8,652 nucleotides of DNA, taken from the NCBI GenBank assembly GCA_963975495.1, contig CAXBID010000156.1, positions 1 to 8,652 of the forward strand, in the 5' to 3' direction. Of this stretch, positions 1-6,706 are shown one piece after another. The stretch is from CAXBID01 sp963975495. Its GTDB lineage: Bacteria; Bacteroidota; Bacteroidia; Flavobacteriales; Flavobacteriaceae. Numbering within the stretch: the first letter of the stretch is position 1; every line of letters starts with the position of its first letter. The position numbers and the translations under genes are program-made. The notes beneath the pieces are model-generated. The model saw only the letters and a list, made by a program, of their open reading frames with translations. It had not been told where the DNA came from and ran no database searches.

Positions 1-475
1 TTTAGAAAGCGGAGAAACTTTAAACGCAGTACTTCAAGACATTCAATTTCACCCTGTTACAGACAGAATTTTACACGTAGATTTTTACCAATTATTTGAA
101 GACAAAGAAATAGCTTTAAATATTCCAGTAAACTTAGTTGGAAACTCTAAAGGTGTTAAAAACGGTGGTGTATTAAGAAGAAATAACAGAAAATTACGTG
201 TTAAAGCGCTTCCAGTAAACTTACCGGATTTTATTGAAATAGATATTACACCTTTAAAAATAGGCGATAAAGTTGCTGTTGGTGAATTACCAACCGAAAA
301 TTATACATTCTTACATTCAGATAATACTGTGGTTTGTCAAATCAAAACAGCAAGAACAGCCATTGTTGATGAAGAGGAAGAAGAAGAAATTGAAGGAGAA
401 GAAGGAGCAGAAGCAACCGCTGAAGGTGGAGCAGAAGCTGCTACTGATGCAGAAGCACCTGCAACTAAAGAATAA
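1..475 (+). CDS. rplY: 50S ribosomal protein L25/general stress protein Ctc, 5'-truncated
   Basis: The reading frame enters the window with its first whole codon at base 2 and runs 157 codons to TAA at 473-475; the start lies upstream. L25 binds 5S rRNA in the large ribosomal subunit. The visible part holds the family signature near the start (IQFHPVTDRILHVDFYQLFE), followed by the beta-rich C-terminal Ctc/TL5 domain (ALNIPVNLVGNSKGVKNGG, then IEIDITPLKIGDKVAVGELP). The last ~35 residues are a low-complexity Glu/Ala-rich acidic tail, as is usual for the long L25 form in Bacteroidota. The strong terminator at 501-530 ends the transcript. pth follows on the same strand, and the rplY-pth neighbourhood is conserved in many bacteria. 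Identification is by motif recognition; the missing N-terminus is the 5S rRNA-binding part. Confidence 0.95.
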   Translation, partial: LESGETLNAVLQDIQFHPVTDRILHVDFYQLFEDKEIALNIPVNLVGNSKGVKNGGVLRRNNRKLRVKALPVNLPDFIEIDITPLKIGDKVAVGELPTENYTFLHSDNTVVCQIKTARTAIVDEEEEEEIEGEEGAEATAEGGAEAATDAEAPATKE

Positions 476-500
476 CATATTCTTAATTAAAATATAATGA

Positions 501-530
501 AGCATCCTGAATTATTCAGGATGCTTTTTT
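501..530 (+). terminator. Intrinsic terminator after rplY
   Basis: An 11-bp perfect stem (501-511 pairs with 515-525, arm AGCATCCTGAA) with a TTA loop is followed directly by a run of T, then ATTTTT. It lies 26 bp past the rplY stop. It separates rplY from pth, so pth probably needs its own promoter or relies on read-through. Confidence 0.9.
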
Positions 531-555
531 ATTTTTACAGAAATATTAAAGCGTT

Positions 556-1179
556 ATGTGTAGGTTTTTAATCAACGTATTCAAGAATAAAAATCAGAAA
601 GAAGAAGATTACATGAAGAAATATTTAATCGTTGGCCTAGGAAATATTGGTGAAAAGTATGAAAATACACGTCATAACATTGGGTTTAAAATTTTAGATT
701 ATTTTGCTTCTGAAGAAGGTTTAACTTTTGAAACACAAAAACTTGGAGATACAACAACGTATAAATTAAAGGGCCGAACATTTATTTTTTTAAAGCCCAA
801 TACCTACATGAACCTTAGCGGTAAAGCAGTATTATATTGGTTAACTAAAGAAAAAATACCACTTGAAAATCTACTTGTTGTTGCTGATGATTTAAACTTA
901 CCTTTTGGAAGTATTCGATTAAAAACCAAAGGAAGTGATGGCGGGCACAATGGTTTAAAAGACATTCAAGAGAAGCTAAACACTACAAAATACAATCGGT
1001 TTAGATTTGGTATAAGTGATGCTTTTGGTAAAGGCAAACAAATTGATTACGTTTTAGGTGAATGGACGGAAGAAGAAAACAAAAACCTAAAAGAACGCTT
1101 ATCTAAATCTGTTGAACTTATTAAATCGTTTGGATTAGCAGGAGTTAATATTACGATGAATACATTTAATGGTAAATAA
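556..1179 (+). CDS. pth: Peptidyl-tRNA hydrolase
   Basis: Pth cleaves the ester bond between the peptide and tRNA of drop-off peptidyl-tRNAs, recycling tRNA in the cytoplasm. Numbering from the internal Met encoded at 613, the family landmarks are all present: VGLGN with Asn11, the TRHN motif with catalytic His21, KPNTYMNLSG with Asn67, VADDLNLPFG with Asp92, and GSDGGHNGLKDI with Asn113. The core from 613 is 188 residues, close to the bacterial norm. The frame is open back to an ATG at 556, which would add 19 residues (hydrophobic/basic, then KNKNQKEEDY). I give the longer form because similar short extensions seem to occur in flavobacterial Pth proteins, but that is from memory, and 613 is a real alternative. 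No Shine-Dalgarno sequence precedes either start. It converges with the metalloprotease gene, with only 29 bp between the stops. Confidence 0.93.
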   Translation: MCRFLINVFKNKNQKEEDYMKKYLIVGLGNIGEKYENTRHNIGFKILDYFASEEGLTFETQKLGDTTTYKLKGRTFIFLKPNTYMNLSGKAVLYWLTKEKIPLENLLVVADDLNLPFGSIRLKTKGSDGGHNGLKDIQEKLNTTKYNRFRFGISDAFGKGKQIDYVLGEWTEEENKNLKERLSKSVELIKSFGLAGVNITMNTFNGK

Positions 1180-1208
1180 AAAAGAGGCTTAAAGTTTTCT
1201 ATTTTTTT

Positions 1209-4016
1209 CTATTCAATAATAATTTTTTTAGTTGAGTTTCTAACACCATCGCTTACATTTAAAATATACATACCCGATTGCACATTGTTTAAGTGTATTT
1301 TTTTATTCAATTCACCATTATTTTTAAAGCTATCATTATATATGTTACGCCCTCTTAAATCGTAAACATTTAGTGATATATTGTCAGAATTTGAACCATT
1401 CAATTTAATAGTAAATTCTCCTTTGTTAGGATTTGGGAATACTTTAAAGTTGGCAAAATCAATATCAGTTGGATTAGTAAGGGTAGCTGTTGTAATACAA
1501 AACTCTAAGTACCAATCATTCAAACTTCCAGTATCTTCATCATAATTATCAGCAACAGAGAGTTCCCAATTACCAGTACTGTCTAATCCTTTAAATGCAT
1601 TTAAAGGGTTTACGGGAGTATAAGTTCCTGTTGTAGGTGTTGCACAAACTACTGCTGAAGCGCCATCTTCAAAAATAATATCAAAATCATCATCACTAGT
1701 ATTGAAACAATTTTCGTCCCATAAAGTTACACTTGTACTATTGTTAGGATGAGTAACCACCACTTTTAAATCGCTAATATATGTATGTGAAACATCTACA
1801 TTTACTTTTACATCGCTAATAATTCCTCCAGTAGGGACATTAATAATATTTGTGGTTTCTTGACCATCTAAAATAGAAAGATTTAGTGGGTTAGGGCTGG
1901 AAATAAATTGCTCATTACATGTTGTTGTTACAGTATACCCAATAGCAAAATCTGTACTATTTACGGCGTAATATATATTATTAACGGGCACAACCATTAT
2001 TCTGCAAAAAGGTGTAGCAATATTAGGGACTGTGATATCTTCCGTTCCATCATTTGGAGTGTTGGATTCTATAATAGTATCAAAATTTAATCCGCCGTCA
2101 GTAGACAATAAAATATTTACAAATTGAGTATTCACTCCTCCCGAATCATCTGTATTGGCAACATCCCAAGTAATTGTTTCAGTTGTATTTTGTGTCCAAC
2201 TTATGTTGGATGAAGATTGAGATGTTACAATAAAAGGACCAACTGGATTTGGTGTTGTACCATCGATAACTTGAACCTGCATAGTATCATAACTACTTTG
2301 GCCGCCAGTAGGTGAAGCAACATTTCTATCTCTAACTGTTAAAGCCCAATTTAAAAACCTGTCTACAGTTGCGGCTGTTTCCCAATCACTACCTAGACCT
2401 GGGTTAGTTTGTGTAACATTACCATCTAAAACACTAGAGAGTCTGGGAATATATCTATTAGGAGAATTTGTAGGAGGTAAAGACCTGTTCATTGATCCAC
2501 TAGCTAAAGTAGGTCCAAAATTAAGGTAGTTAGTTGTTCCGCTATCAATTTGCTCCCAACAGTAGGTTAAATTGTCGCCTGAGTCAGCATCAGTAGCAGT
2601 TCCTTTTAATATATAAGGTGTTCCGGCTGGAATTATATAGTTATTACCAGCATCTGCAATGGGTGGGTTATTAGAAATAACTTCGGTAGTTTGACAACTT
2701 TTTGTGCTTAAATTACCTAATATTTGTTTAATACTGTGATAGTGAAAATAGTCATCACTATCTTTCTGTACATTGTTTTCACTTTGTGGTGCGGTACCAG
2801 CATAAGCCATAATTGTTGTACCACTTCCTGGTTCAGATTGTACTGAAGTTCCTTCAGAAGTATACGCCGAAGTATGATTTGCTCCCATTTGATGACCAAT
2901 TTCGTGAATCACAAAATTTATATCAAAAGTGTCCCCTTCAGGAATGTCATCAGCAGGAGAGGTAAACCCACTTCCTTTTTTGTGATCAAGGGAATTCATG
3001 CTATCATCATCTTCACATACGCAGCCTATACAGCCACCATTACCACCTCCACCTGTAGCTCCAAACAAATGTCCTATGTCATAAGTGCTATTTCCAATGA
3101 CGCTTGTTAAATTGTTTTGTAACTGAAGACTCCATCCATTTAAGTTGTTAAAATTACTGTCTGAATCTGCACCAATACTCGCATCAGAATAAGGGTCAGT
3201 AGCTGCATCATTATATATTAATTGAGTGGCATCTACTAACTCAAAAGTTACTGCCATATCTGTTTCAAATATTTCATTAACCCTTGACAGTGTATTGTTT
3301 ATTGCCGCTAAAGCATCTTCAATAGCATCACCATTTCCAGGAATACCATCGTCATGATAGGCGGTGTATTCAGATGTTGTTGAAATAGCTATTCTAAATT
3401 TTTGCAGTGTTTGATCATTTGCTCCACCCTCATTAATTTTAGAAGCTTTTGATTTGTTGAAAGTATTATTTAGTAGGTCATTAGTTTCACATTTGAATAT
3501 AGCTTCGGAATTTACTTTCATTCCTCTATCATAAACAAAATACTCATTACTTCCCTTACTTATGGGTTGCATAAAAACAGTTGGTTTATCTAAATACCTA
3601 ATCATGGTTTGGACACCTTGAGGAGAAACGCTCATACGTAATCTAGCTCCAGAGTTGTCCATACTATAACCTACAAAAGATTTTATGTTTGGATATTTCC
3701 TAGCAAGTTCAGGAGAAAAGACATTAGCTTCATAAATTCTAAATGCCTCCAGTTTCCCGTTTAATGTCGGAATATCAATTACGCTTGTGTTAGCATTATT
3801 TTTAGATGCCCTTTTAGTTGTTGAAGCTGTTTTTTCTTTAAATGAAGTTATGTCAAGATTAAAAAATGCAACCTTATTTTTATCTAAACGAAATTCAGAT
3901 ACTTTTTTAGAATCTTTTGAGTTTTCAATTTTTTCCCACAAAGAGTTTTGCCCAAAAGCCGAAAATACAATTAAAAATATGGTAATTGATAAAACATAAT
4001 GTAGTTTTGCTTTCAT
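1209..4016 (-). CDS. Secreted reprolysin-like zinc metalloprotease with P domain and T9SS sorting domain
   Basis: This 935-residue protein is predicted to be an extracellular or surface-attached protease. In order it has a signal peptide (residues 1-22, hydrophobic LSITIFLIVFSAFG, likely cut before Gln23) and a propeptide-like region to about 200. The catalytic domain spans about 205-442, with the metzincin zinc site HEIGHQMGANH (His371, Glu372, His375, His381) and a Met-turn GTTIMAYAG (Met403). A Cys/Gly-rich segment (GGGGNGGCIGCVCEDDDS) precedes the zinc site. Next come Ig/PKD-like beta domains (about 450-700, starting PPIADAG), a proprotein-convertase P domain (about 705-840, with LDSTGNWELSVAD) and a C-terminal sorting domain from about 857 (FKVFPNPNKGEF, then SGMYILNVSDG). 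The last domain is the T9SS type A signal, normally removed on export across the outer membrane. It is transcribed alone from the promoter at 4055-4086. The substrate cannot be told from sequence; nutrient scavenging is an inference. Confidence 0.93.
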   Translation of the reverse strand: MKAKLHYVLSITIFLIVFSAFGQNSLWEKIENSKDSKKVSEFRLDKNKVAFFNLDITSFKEKTASTTKRASKNNANTSVIDIPTLNGKLEAFRIYEANVFSPELARKYPNIKSFVGYSMDNSGARLRMSVSPQGVQTMIRYLDKPTVFMQPISKGSNEYFVYDRGMKVNSEAIFKCETNDLLNNTFNKSKASKINEGGANDQTLQKFRIAISTTSEYTAYHDDGIPGNGDAIEDALAAINNTLSRVNEIFETDMAVTFELVDATQLIYNDAATDPYSDASIGADSDSNFNNLNGWSLQLQNNLTSVIGNSTYDIGHLFGATGGGGNGGCIGCVCEDDDSMNSLDHKKGSGFTSPADDIPEGDTFDINFVIHEIGHQMGANHTSAYTSEGTSVQSEPGSGTTIMAYAGTAPQSENNVQKDSDDYFHYHSIKQILGNLSTKSCQTTEVISNNPPIADAGNNYIIPAGTPYILKGTATDADSGDNLTYCWEQIDSGTTNYLNFGPTLASGSMNRSLPPTNSPNRYIPRLSSVLDGNVTQTNPGLGSDWETAATVDRFLNWALTVRDRNVASPTGGQSSYDTMQVQVIDGTTPNPVGPFIVTSQSSSNISWTQNTTETITWDVANTDDSGGVNTQFVNILLSTDGGLNFDTIIESNTPNDGTEDITVPNIATPFCRIMVVPVNNIYYAVNSTDFAIGYTVTTTCNEQFISSPNPLNLSILDGQETTNIINVPTGGIISDVKVNVDVSHTYISDLKVVVTHPNNSTSVTLWDENCFNTSDDDFDIIFEDGASAVVCATPTTGTYTPVNPLNAFKGLDSTGNWELSVADNYDEDTGSLNDWYLEFCITTATLTNPTDIDFANFKVFPNPNKGEFTIKLNGSNSDNISLNVYDLRGRNIYNDSFKNNGELNKKIHLNNVQSGMYILNVSDGVRNSTKKIIIE

Positions 4017-4035
4017 AAAAAAATATTTAGGGCAA

Positions 4036-4079
4036 TTTCATTAAACGTCAATTACAAATCTAGTTTTTTTTCATTAAAC
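4036..4079. repeat. Direct repeat flanking the protease -7 element
   Basis: The 11-mer TTTCATTAAAC occurs at 4036-4046 and again at 4069-4079, 33 bp apart (about three helical turns), with the -7 element of the protease promoter between the copies. A second word, GCAATTT, is also doubled at 4032-4038 and 4082-4088. The arrangement could be a regulator site for the divergent protease/ribF pair, or chance in AT-rich DNA. Confidence 0.4.
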
Positions 4080-4086
4080 TAGCAAT
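4055..4086 (-). promoter_or_regulatory. Bacteroidota-type promoter of the metalloprotease gene
   Basis: On the minus strand TAGATTTG (4055-4062) matches the -7 consensus TAnnTTTG exactly. It is preceded, 20 nt upstream, by ATTG (4083-4086), three of four matches to the -33 TTTG. Transcription would start near 4048, leaving a leader of about 30 nt before the ATG at 4016. This fits the sigma-ABfr type consensus; no experimental support is available here. Confidence 0.6.
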
Positions 4087-4097
4087 TTAATGCTTTT

Positions 4098-5033
4098 ATG
4101 AGTAAGGTTAAAAACATTGAAACCTATAATTCTACCGAACCAACTGTTGTAACCATCGGCACTTTTGATGGTGTGCATATAGGGCACCAAAAAATAATTA
4201 AACGTCTAATAAATACCGGTAAATTACAAAATTTAAAATCAGTGATCCTTACTTTTTTTCCGCATCCACGAATGGTGCTTCAAAAAGATTCAAACATCAA
4301 ATTAATAAACACCATTGATGAACGGAGCGATATTTTAGACGATTTAGGATTAGATTACTTACTCATTAAAGAATTTACGAAAGAATTCTCAAGACTTTCG
4401 GCAGAAGATTTTGTCAAACAAATTTTAGTTGAAAAACTTCACGCTAAAAAAGTAATTATTGGTTACGACCATAGATTTGGTAGAAACCGAAATGCCGATA
4501 TAAATGATTTAAAAGGGTTTGGTGAAACTTACGGTTTTGAGGTTGAAGAAATTTCAGTGGAAGATATTGATGATGTTGCAGTAAGCTCTACCAAAATACG
4601 AAACGCCTTAAATGCTGGTGATATTGCTAAAGCCAATAGCTTTTTAGGGTATAACTTTATGCTAAATGGCAAAGTGGTAAAAGGTAAGGGTTTGGGCAAG
4701 CAATTAGAATACCCGACAGCTAATATTTTTATTAAAGAAGATTATAAATTAATCCCAAAACGAGGTTCATATATTGTAAGTTCTACAATTGAAAACAAAC
4801 TCTTTTTTGGGATGATGAATATAGGCGTAAACCCGACCGTAAATGGGGAGAAAGAAACTATTGAAGTTCATTTTTTCGATTTTAAAAAGGATATATACGA
4901 CCAGAAAATTCAAATTAATTTATTGGAACGTATTCGGGATGAACAAAAATTTGAATCCATTGAAGACTTAAAAACACAATTACAAAAAGACAAAGAAACG
5001 GCGCTACGTTACATAAAAAACCATCATGCTTAA
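4098..5033 (+). CDS. ribF: Bifunctional riboflavin kinase/FAD synthetase
   Basis: RibF phosphorylates riboflavin to FMN and then adenylates FMN to FAD, in the cytoplasm. The 311-residue length is typical. The N-terminal FMN adenylyltransferase domain shows the nucleotidyltransferase signature GTFDGVHIGH at residues 21-30, then FFPHPRMVL and GYDHRFGRNRNAD, and ends with the VSSTKIRNAL motif. The C-terminal flavokinase domain starts near 185 and shows GKGLGKQLEYPTAN at 196-209, with the PTAN motif at 206-209, then PKRGSYIV, MNIGVNPTV and EVHFFDF. The start is the ATG at 4098; an ATG at 4090 is out of frame. Its stop overlaps the next gene by 8 bp, so the two are probably co-transcribed and translationally coupled. 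No FMN riboswitch fits in the 81-bp upstream gap. Confidence 0.96.
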   Translation: MSKVKNIETYNSTEPTVVTIGTFDGVHIGHQKIIKRLINTGKLQNLKSVILTFFPHPRMVLQKDSNIKLINTIDERSDILDDLGLDYLLIKEFTKEFSRLSAEDFVKQILVEKLHAKKVIIGYDHRFGRNRNADINDLKGFGETYGFEVEEISVEDIDDVAVSSTKIRNALNAGDIAKANSFLGYNFMLNGKVVKGKGLGKQLEYPTANIFIKEDYKLIPKRGSYIVSSTIENKLFFGMMNIGVNPTVNGEKETIEVHFFDFKKDIYDQKIQINLLERIRDEQKFESIEDLKTQLQKDKETALRYIKNHHA

Positions 5034-6342
5034 CACATGGTTGTTTAAACATATTGATAATTCCTCGTTGATAGTTTTTCGGATTATTTTCGGATTACTT
5101 TGTTTTTTAGAATCTGTTGGAGCCATTCTTACAGGCTGGGTAAAAGCAACTTTAATAGCTCCTAATTTTACCTTCAATTTTATAGGATTGGATTTTTTAC
5201 AACCGCTACCCGGTAACGGTATGTACTTTTACTATGCTTTAATGGGGCTTTTTGGGCTGTTTATTATGGTTGGTTATAAGTACAGGTTTAGCATGCTGTC
5301 TTTCACAATGATGTGGTCTGCAACCTACTTGATGCAAAAAGCGTCGTACAATAACCATTACTATTTACTCATGTTGTTAAGCAGTATTATGGTTTTTCTT
5401 CCTGCACATAAATACGCTTCAGTTGATGCTAAATTAAACCCTAAAATAAAGAGTATTTCCATGCCGCAGTGGTGTAAGTGGGTTTTCGTCATTCAGCTTT
5501 TTATTGTTTACACGTACGCTTCAGTAGCTAAATTATATCCAGATTGGTTAGATACTACGGTGATTGAGTTATTAATGAGAGGGAAACAAAACTACTTTTT
5601 AGTTGGGGACTTATTACAGCAAAAATGGGTGCATTATGCCTTAGCTTATGGTGGTATTTTGTTTGACGGATTAGTAATCCCGTTGCTATTATTCAAACCC
5701 ACAAGAAAGTATATCTTTTTCGTATCTATATTTTTTCACTTATTCAATTCGTTTATTTTTCAAATAGGCATTTTTCCATATTTATCATTGGCGTTTACAT
5801 TGTTCTTTTTTGAACCTAAAACCATTCAAAAATTATTCTTAAAAAAGAAACCGCTTTATACTTCCGAAGAAGTCATTGTCCCAAATTATAAAACGCCCTT
5901 AATTACATTTTTTTTAATTTATTTTCTGATTCAAATAATATTGCCCTTACGCCATCATTTTATTGAAGATGATGTACTTTGGACAGAGGAAGGGCATCGT
6001 CTATCCTGGCGAATGATGCTAAGAATAAAAAGCGGTTCTGCAACTTATAGAGTTGAAAATAAAGACACAGGAGAAGCTATTTATATAAAATTAGACGATT
6101 ACCTGACTAAAAAACAGCAACGATTAGCAACATCTAGACCTGATGTGATTTGGCAATTTTCACAACATGTAAAAGAAGAATTTAAAGCTAAGGGAGAAAA
6201 CGTTGCCGTATTTGTAAATTGTAAGCTTAGTGTAAACGGAAAGCCCTATAAAAAGTTAATAAATCCTGAAGTTGATTTGGCTAATGTTGAGTGGAATCCA
6301 TTTAAACACAGCGATTGGATTTTACCATCAAAACAAGACTGA
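5026..6342 (+). CDS. HTTM-domain membrane protein, vitamin K-dependent gamma-carboxylase homologue
   Basis: This 438-residue membrane protein has about five to six hydrophobic segments in residues 10-310 and a soluble C-terminal part. It resembles the core of animal vitamin K-dependent gamma-carboxylase (GGCX), which uses reduced vitamin K, CO2 and O2 to convert protein Glu to Gla. As I recall the human protein, NNHYYLL (His111) aligns with its active-site His160 region, and FIVYTYASVAKLYPDW (Lys169) with FIVYFIAGVKKLDADW, whose Lys218 is the catalytic base. The 58-residue spacing between the two is the same in both proteins. Also matching are FHLFNSFIFQIGIFPYLSLA, EEGHRLSWRMM near 320 and the end, NPEVDLANVEWNPFKHSDW. 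The animal C-terminal region beyond this point is absent. The start overlaps ribF by 8 bp. Activity and substrate in bacteria are not known from sequence; family assignment is firm, carboxylase function is inference. Confidence 0.88.
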   Translation: MLNTWLFKHIDNSSLIVFRIIFGLLCFLESVGAILTGWVKATLIAPNFTFNFIGLDFLQPLPGNGMYFYYALMGLFGLFIMVGYKYRFSMLSFTMMWSATYLMQKASYNNHYYLLMLLSSIMVFLPAHKYASVDAKLNPKIKSISMPQWCKWVFVIQLFIVYTYASVAKLYPDWLDTTVIELLMRGKQNYFLVGDLLQQKWVHYALAYGGILFDGLVIPLLLFKPTRKYIFFVSIFFHLFNSFIFQIGIFPYLSLAFTLFFFEPKTIQKLFLKKKPLYTSEEVIVPNYKTPLITFFLIYFLIQIILPLRHHFIEDDVLWTEEGHRLSWRMMLRIKSGSATYRVENKDTGEAIYIKLDDYLTKKQQRLATSRPDVIWQFSQHVKEEFKAKGENVAVFVNCKLSVNGKPYKKLINPEVDLANVEWNPFKHSDWILPSKQD

Positions 6343-6393
6343 TTTAAAAATAATTCTTCGATAATTCGAATCGAGATATCCGTTGAAATTGTC

Positions 6394-6413
6394 ATTCTCG
6401 CAAAAGCGGGAAT
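6394..6413. repeat. Small intergenic hairpin of the CATTCCCGC..GCGGGAAT type
   Basis: Arms at 6394-6401 and 6406-6413 form an 8-bp stem with one G-T pair around an AAAA loop. The surrounding sequence (GTCATTCTCGCAAAAGCGGG) resembles a short palindromic repeat that I have often seen dispersed between bacterial genes. It has no T run, so it is a poor intrinsic terminator, yet it is the first stable hairpin after the ribF operon and could protect the 3' end. Confidence 0.45.
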
Positions 6414-6416
6414 CTA

Positions 6417-6644
6417 AGAGTCTGTTTTAAGAATTTATGATTGGTCCCGATAATTATCGGGATTATTGGTCATTTTTGATGCAGTATGAGGCATAATATT
6501 TAAGCATAATAGCTACGGTTCAAAATTGTAACAGGGCCGAATGAGAAGGCCAACGATTTGACCTTTGGTTGAGGAGCCAGACCGAGCGTTGGCTGCGCAA
6601 AAAGTGATATAAAAAAATAATTGACAAAATCTTAAACAGACTCT
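6417..6644. mobile_element. MITE-like non-coding element with terminal inverted repeats
   Basis: The left end AGAGTCTGTTTTAAG (6417-6431) and the right end CTTAAACAGACTCT (6631-6644) are inverted repeats that match over 14 bases with a single one-base gap; looser similarity continues inward. They enclose 228 bp with no credible gene. The interior holds a perfect 18-bp palindrome (6445-6462) and a stretch richer in G+C than its surroundings (6533-6598), with GCCAACG (6549-6555) and CGTTGGC (6587-6593) able to pair. Non-autonomous transposon-like elements look like this. I see no clear target-site duplication, so it could instead be an old insertion or a large regulatory hairpin. Confidence 0.5.
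6445..6462. repeat. Perfect 18-bp palindrome TCCCGATAATTATCGGGA
   Basis: Both 9-base arms are exactly complementary. The same outer sequence, differing only at the centre, recurs at 8523-8540. It lies inside the 228-bp inverted-repeat element. It is probably a dispersed REP-like palindrome; it lacks a T run on either side. Confidence 0.7.
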
Positions 6645-6668
6645 GAGTAAAGAAATGTTTCTTTACTC
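6645..6668. promoter_or_regulatory. Perfect palindrome overlapping the serS -33 region
   Basis: GAGTAAAGAAA (6645-6655) and TTTCTTTACTC (6658-6668) are perfect 11-bp arms around TG. The right arm covers the proposed -33 element of the serS promoter at 6658-6661. No T run follows, so this is more likely an operator or an element end than a terminator. It begins right where the right inverted repeat of the 228-bp element stops. Confidence 0.5.
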
Positions 6669-6688
6669 TTCGTAATTCCCTAAATTTG
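6658..6688 (+). promoter_or_regulatory. Bacteroidota-type promoter of serS
   Basis: TAAATTTG at 6681-6688 is an exact TAnnTTTG -7 element. TTTC at 6658-6661, 19 nt upstream, matches three of four -33 bases. Transcription would start near 6695, leaving a leader of only about 12 nt before the ATG at 6707. This argues against the in-frame TTG at 6686 as start, since that codon lies within the -7 element. Confidence 0.5.
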
Positions 6689-6706
6689 TTGCTTAAATTT
6701 AAACAC

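Noticed and set aside
273..505. Plus- and minus-strand ORFs over the end of rplY
   Set aside because: Both are low-complexity shadows of the acidic Glu/Ala tail in other frames; the L25 frame is clear.
1180..1208. Terminator between the convergent pth and protease genes
   Set aside because: There are A and T runs but no stable stem that I can draw; the 29-bp gap may rely on convergent transcription.
2717..3110. Short ORFs on both strands inside the metalloprotease gene
   Set aside because: They overlap the conserved catalytic domain, whose frame contains the HEIGHQMGANH motif; shadows only.
4017..4097. FMN riboswitch upstream of ribF
   Set aside because: The gap is 81 bp, AT-rich, lacks conserved RFN-element blocks and is occupied by the divergent protease promoter.
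6533..6600. Possible tRNA or structured RNA in the more GC-rich part of the 228-bp element
   Set aside because: Only a 7-bp stem with a long loop and some 4-bp pairings are seen. There is no acceptor stem, T-arm consensus or anticodon arm.
6343..6706. T-box leader for serS
   Set aside because: No T-box core sequence or antiterminator pairing is visible, the predicted leader is about 12 nt, and T-boxes are not typical of Bacteroidota.
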